Source: Sympetrum striolatum (taxonomy: Eukaryota; Arthropoda; Insecta; Odonata; Libellulidae). Taken from it: a DNA stretch of 64,000 bases. The stretch's first letter is position 1. Every line of letters begins with the position of its first letter. The stretch spans positions 186,001 to 250,000 of the forward strand of contig CANPUZ010000056.1 of NCBI GenBank assembly GCA_947579665.1, in the 5' to 3' direction. Shown here one piece after another: positions 60,271 through 64,000 of this stretch. The position numbers and the translations under genes were made by a program. The notes under the pieces are model-generated. The model had not been told where the DNA came from. It saw nothing but the letters and a program-made list of their open reading frames with translations, and did not search any database.

Positions 60271-60420
60271 CCAAATGATATGCACATAAAGTTCGTTTTT
60301 GTACCTTGCTGGCTTTGTTGCTATTGCAGAATTAAATTGCAAATAATGGTCCTACGAAATCAAGTGCCAAAAGAAAGCAGATTTGATCGCAATTACGAGA
60401 ACTACAGGAAAACAAACTGT
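60271..60420 (-). repeat. F-family repeat fragment (minus)
   Basis: ATGCACATAAAGTTCGTTTT, GCAGAATTAAATTGCAAATA, ATGGTCCTACGAAATCAAG. It supplies the first third of a 122-codon plus-strand ORF (60235-60603) that is therefore not a gene. Confidence 0.7.
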
Positions 60421-60884
60421 CTGTATGTATTAAACTTTCTTTTCTTCGGTCATTGGTTCGGAAATAGTTATAACCGAATATTTCCTATCTATCTACGCAC
60501 ATCACACATGATTTTCGATGTCGCTCTTAAACTTGTATATGTTAATTCAATTTCTATTTCCCCTTTGAGGATAAACGGGCATTCCTGCTACTATTTTCTA
60601 TAAAAAAATCGGGAAATATTTGGAAATACTGATAAAGGACGGCAATTTTAAACACGAAACCCCATATATGGGAAATTCGAAAATATGCTTCGAAAATTAA
60701 TTTTCTACAATAGATGCATAGAGTTATTGCTATTTATTCGAAAAAAATTTCTCTGAACTTTCCTGTTTAAATATAGCTGCCATTGACCGATGATACAAAG
60801 CATTTCCGTTTCATTAAAAAACAAATATATTCAAAAGGAAAGTGTTCCTGTTCATCAGGTCTTGATCGAGTCCAGATTAACAGT

Positions 60885-61150
60885 AGTTAGGGAAATTGGT
60901 TTTTTATCAATACCAAAGTAAATAATTTTTCGTTTTAATCCTCTAAATTCTCGTAATTTCGAAGATTACAGAATTATATTCCAATACCAAAATAATTATC
61001 GATGATCGATTTGTATTCCTTTGCAACTCGATTTCGTAAAACTATCATTTCAAATTTGATTTTGTATATGAAATGATGCATTCAAACTGTTCAAAATGAA
61101 CTTAAAATGCATTTTCTCGACTAAGTGGCGATTTAAACGTCAAAAGGTCG
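60885..61150 (+). repeat. Old F-family repeat (degenerate)
   Basis: CAGTAGTTAGGGAAATTGG, ATTCCAATACCAAAATAATT, AAAACTATCATTTCAAATTT, AAAATGAACTTAAAATGC keep the family's order but with many changes and without the B-box-like end. Confidence 0.5.
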
Positions 61151-62000
61151 TGATTGACCACCTTCAGAGTTGAATTTTATTGTTATTCTACATCTATTGG
61201 CTGAGTTATGAGCATTTCTATTAATCAGAGTGTTTAAAAATTATTGAAGATCGACAATGTTTCACTCTGAAATGTGCAACAATGTGCTTCTAAGGTAATT
61301 ATAATTATATCGGAAAAATCTTATAAATGAAGTTTTCTACATCTTTGTTTCTTATGTAAGTTATTGAATTCTATTTCATAGATTCTCCAATATTGAGCAC
61401 TGCGTTTTCACATACATTTCCTGATCTCTGTATTTTAATTTAATCGTTTAAATACACTGCGCTTGTTTTAAATGGCGTAATATTCTTTTCAAACGAGGGC
61501 CGTCAATCTGTTTGCGATTTCATTTAATATGAAGAATGTAGGATTTCAATTTATTATTCCTCTCATATTCAATTATTTAAATGAAGTAGATGAAGACAGT
61601 CATTTCCAGAGGAAACCTAGGAAACACTGGTAATTCATGTGAAATTAATTAAAAAAACATTAAAAGATATTTCGAGCTTCATAACTATGCATTTCTAATT
61701 CAAGGAAATATATATATTGTGTATTTTCCTGGATAATTACAGAAAAATTGAATTAACACATGTGAGTAAATATAATATAAAAACGGCATATCAAGTGGCG
61801 AACATGTTTCATATCGGAAACTGCTTTAAATAATTTCTCAAATTTCTTTGACCACTGAGTGGAGCCACCAAGTGGTTCCATCGTATGGCACCACCTTCCT
61901 CTAAGCTAATAGGTGTCAATTGTATAAGTCTGCATTAATTTAACATCTTTCTGACATGGAAAGGGCTAAAGGTACTTTGCAGAGTCCCAAGGAAAAACGG
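61151..62000. other. No gene recognised
   Basis: AT-rich unique sequence; small imperfect hairpin GAGCCACCAAGTGGTTCC at 61862. Nothing coding. Confidence 0.5.
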
Positions 62001-62017
62001 ACTTAAAAAAAGTCTGA

Positions 62018-62085
62018 CAGGGCCGGGAATCGAACCCGGGATCTTCCTTTATCCGAGAGGCGGCTGTTTGATTCTTAGTAAATTA
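62018..62085 (-). repeat. tRNA-like T-arm, probable SINE relic
   Basis: Minus strand reads CCCGGGTTCGATTCCCGG, a perfect T-arm with consensus B box, preceded by GCCGCCTCTCGGATAAAGG and followed by CCCTGTCAGACTTTTTTT. No matching acceptor stem or clear A box precedes it and no anticodon arm folds, so it is not a tRNA gene. A tRNA-derived SINE head ending in a T-run is the simplest reading. Confidence 0.55.
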
Positions 62086-62639
62086 CTTAAGGATTGAATT
62101 GGCCATGGCAAATGTTTAAACGAATGAATATCTTATCAGTAGTGATATCGCAAGTGTTGGATGCAAAGGCTGGTTATATAACTCATATCACTTTAAGAGG
62201 TACGGGATAGTGAGGCTTACTGGGTTAGGAGTGAGGTAGTTCTTGGGAAACATTCCGGATTATCGGTTTTCCGGTGAACGTGAATCTAGTTATCCGGCAC
62301 CTTTTATTTTTTAATGGAGGTTTCTGCATTTCGCCTGACATTAGTGAACTAGCTAGAAAGATGTCAACCTCATTCTACGGCACGATCTATTAATTACGTA
62401 GTGTCTTGACATTACTAACAATAGTAAATAGTCACCTTATTTATTAACCCTGTTTAATATAGTACCTTTGAAATAAGGGATAACTATTTTCAGTTATTAT
62501 CTGCAGTGTGAAACAATCCACTTAGCAATAAATTACTGCCTTGAAAGAGGGAACATGCATTACCCAGTGCGTGTTAGTGCTTTAAATCTGTGCATGCAAT
62601 CCACGTGACACATCAAGTTTGTATAAGTGACCCTCAACT

Positions 62640-62960
62640 CGTTCCATAGAAACACAGTATTGAGTGCATTCATAGATGAGAGAGGATTCGGGCGAACGTG
62701 TGGAGAACAAACTGTTTCGTCGAAATTATCGTCATTTTTACAGAAAACGTCATTTAAACGACAGAAAAAAATAAGAAACTATATTCGGTTTCGCTTCTTT
62801 CGGTGGCGACCGATTCTTTCTAATTTAATTTTGCGAATGAAACGAGTCCTGCGAAAGCGTAGTTTACGAGCATTTGTCACGTCGAGTGCGCCTGGGTTCG
62901 AGGCTTCTCTTGGTTTACGAGATGAGATCTTCCGGAACGAGATCTGCTTAGTAGATGACG
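62640..62960 (+). repeat. F-family repeat (plus)
   Basis: Best match at 62797-62905: CTTTCGGTGGCGACCGATTC, TTCTAATTTAATTTTGCGAA, GTAGTTTACGAGCATTTGTC, CGCCTGGGTTCGAGGC. The 117-codon ORF 62627-62980 overlaps it and is not supported. Confidence 0.65.
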
Positions 62961-62963
62961 TCA
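62956..62963. promoter_or_regulatory. CRE-like palindrome TGACGTCA
   Basis: Perfect 8-bp CREB/ATF site in GATGACGTCACCG. The same 12-base core GATGACGTCACC recurs at 63718-63729 upstream of the TATA box. Confidence 0.35.
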
Positions 62964-63499
62964 CCGTGAATTTGTTGTAAGTAGTTCGGAATAAAGAAAA
63001 GGTGGACTTTCCAGAAAGACTTAAGATTAATTGCGTTGACTACGCACAAATTATACGTGATATGATTATCTTTAAGCGCACAAAAACGTTATAACAACCT
63101 ATAAAATAGTCGCATCGCTTAAATAATATCCTGGAAGGCCCTAAAGACGGAGAATGCTCGCAACAGGTGCTCTTCTGACAATCTGTTGTTTGTCGAAAGA
63201 CCACCTGTTGGTGCGGCCATCGGGAGAAGCGCGGTGAGCGTGTCTGCCTCCTTCATTCCCTCGCACGAGCGCGCGTAGAAATTCATTCTCTAGAAGTAAA
63301 GTCTCTTGTTAAATTGAGGTTCGATACCTTGGAAGGGGGTCGTTCATTAGCGATGCATCATTGATGTTGCAGACGAATGAGGCGACACATTTGCAAGCGT
63401 CGTTCTCTCCACAGAATTATACTATTATTGAGTGTTAATTCATTCGATAGTATATTTGCGACGCGTTAATCTATTTTGAAAGCTCGCTTTTGCGGAATT

Positions 63500-63930
63500 A
63501 TGGATTCGGCGATTGAAAAAGGCGATTGCAATTAGATGGCCCCCCCCAAAGCTTCGTGAAAATGAGGGACGAGGGGACCCTAACGCCGCTCCACTGGCTG
63601 GAGCGCATTTCTCTCTCTGCCGCACCGTAACTGGAAAGCAGAAGAAGGCCCTGCACTCTTTTGATGCCGACCCAAGAATCCAGCACCCATCTCCCGCACC
63701 AGAGGAGGGGGACAATGGATGACGTCACCGGAGGAGGCGAACCCGGAGCGGAGGGATTCGTATTCATCCTGAGCAGTGGCAATTGGCATCGAATGCCTCG
63801 GTCGCACATCTCTCGCGTCCTCCAAAGGAATCGCCACATGGTGATTGCCTCACCAAAGGAAAGTCGCCTCCAAAAGAGCAATCTCCCTCACCTCGCACTC
63901 GAGACGCACTCAAGCAGTAAAGAGAAATGA
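63500..63930 (+). promoter_or_regulatory. GC-richer proximal promoter region
   Basis: Composition rises sharply compared with the rest of the window, with open frames on both strands (a by-product of low AT content). It contains TGACGTCA at 63720-63727. Overlapping ORFs on both strands (for example 63661-63930 plus, 63498-63881 minus) cannot all be real and none shows a domain. Confidence 0.45.
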
Positions 63931-63939
63931 ATCTCCTTG

Positions 63940-63947
63940 TATATAAA
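63940..63947 (+). promoter_or_regulatory. TATA box of a gene beyond the right edge
   Basis: TATATAAA preceded by GC-richer sequence and followed about 25-35 bp later by ACACTCAACTCG, a possible initiator region. It predicts a plus-strand transcript beginning near 63965-63975 and continuing out of the window. Confidence 0.5.
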
Positions 63948-64000
63948 CACTCAACCACACTCAACTCGACGTTTGAAATCGGTCTTTGTTATAAGAGAAG

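Noticed and set aside
60235..60603. 122-codon plus-strand ORF
   Set aside because: Its first third is the antisense of an F-family repeat and no domain is recognisable.
62627..62980. 117-codon plus-strand ORF
   Set aside because: Covers an F-family copy; no domain and poor start context.
63440..63964. Several overlapping ORFs on both strands in the GC-richer end
   Set aside because: Mutually exclusive frames upstream of a TATA box; best explained by low stop-codon density in GC-rich promoter DNA.

Overview
The window is eukaryotic nuclear DNA, almost certainly from an arthropod. It is AT-rich and intron-style, with long satellite blocks, LINE 3' ends carrying a short hexanucleotide tail, and pogo-, mariner- and piggyBac-type elements. 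Its one large gene encodes an ankyrin/NACHT (STAND NTPase) protein of a kind common in arthropods. I cannot name the species. No bacterial-style operons, CRISPR arrays or complete tRNA/rRNA genes are present.

Left part (1-25945): a tandem macro-repeat. Four satellite blocks with a 21-22 bp unit (1-5551, 9051-9897, 14127-15678, 19896-22273) alternate with four related complex segments (A from 5552, B from 9898, C from 15679, D from 22274). B and C are nearly identical. Each full segment (B, C, D) holds a non-autonomous element 'E', an array of ~165 bp units that each carry a tRNA-B-box-like GGTTCGA motif, a short perfect hairpin, and a decayed LINE reverse-transcriptase 3' end. B and C also carry a second E copy in opposite orientation, giving ~1 kb inverted arms; D keeps the empty site. 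The many short ORFs in this part are artefacts of the satellite or of microsatellites.

Middle (25946-43459): no convincing coding gene apart from one weak candidate terminal exon. It contains a piggyBac-type element with TTAA duplications (34540-35692), a deleted mariner-like transposon (38448-38952), a truncated LINE with a long open RT fragment (39457-40325, minus strand) and more B-box arrays. A promoter-like block with paired GATA sites, a TATA box and an initiator occurs at 36713-36973 and ends in a perfect splice donor. A related copy lacking the TATA box lies at 29525-29660.

Gene (43460-48439): a NACHT/ankyrin protein with one long coding exon, a good splice acceptor upstream and a poly(A) signal downstream. 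The frame is open for about 1616 codons except for one in-frame TAA at 47888, so it is either a recent pseudogene, a truncated allele or a readthrough gene. The promoter/exon at 36.8 kb could be its first, non-coding exon; this is inference.

Right part (48440-64000): dominated by a dispersed ~400 bp family 'F', four copies of which form a tandem array at 55.8-58.1 kb. There is also a pogo-like element with TA duplications (54316-55598), a mariner relic (51704-51957) and a tRNA-like SINE relic (62.0 kb). At the right edge lies a TATA promoter with an upstream TGACGTCA site, pointing to a plus-strand gene that begins beyond the window.
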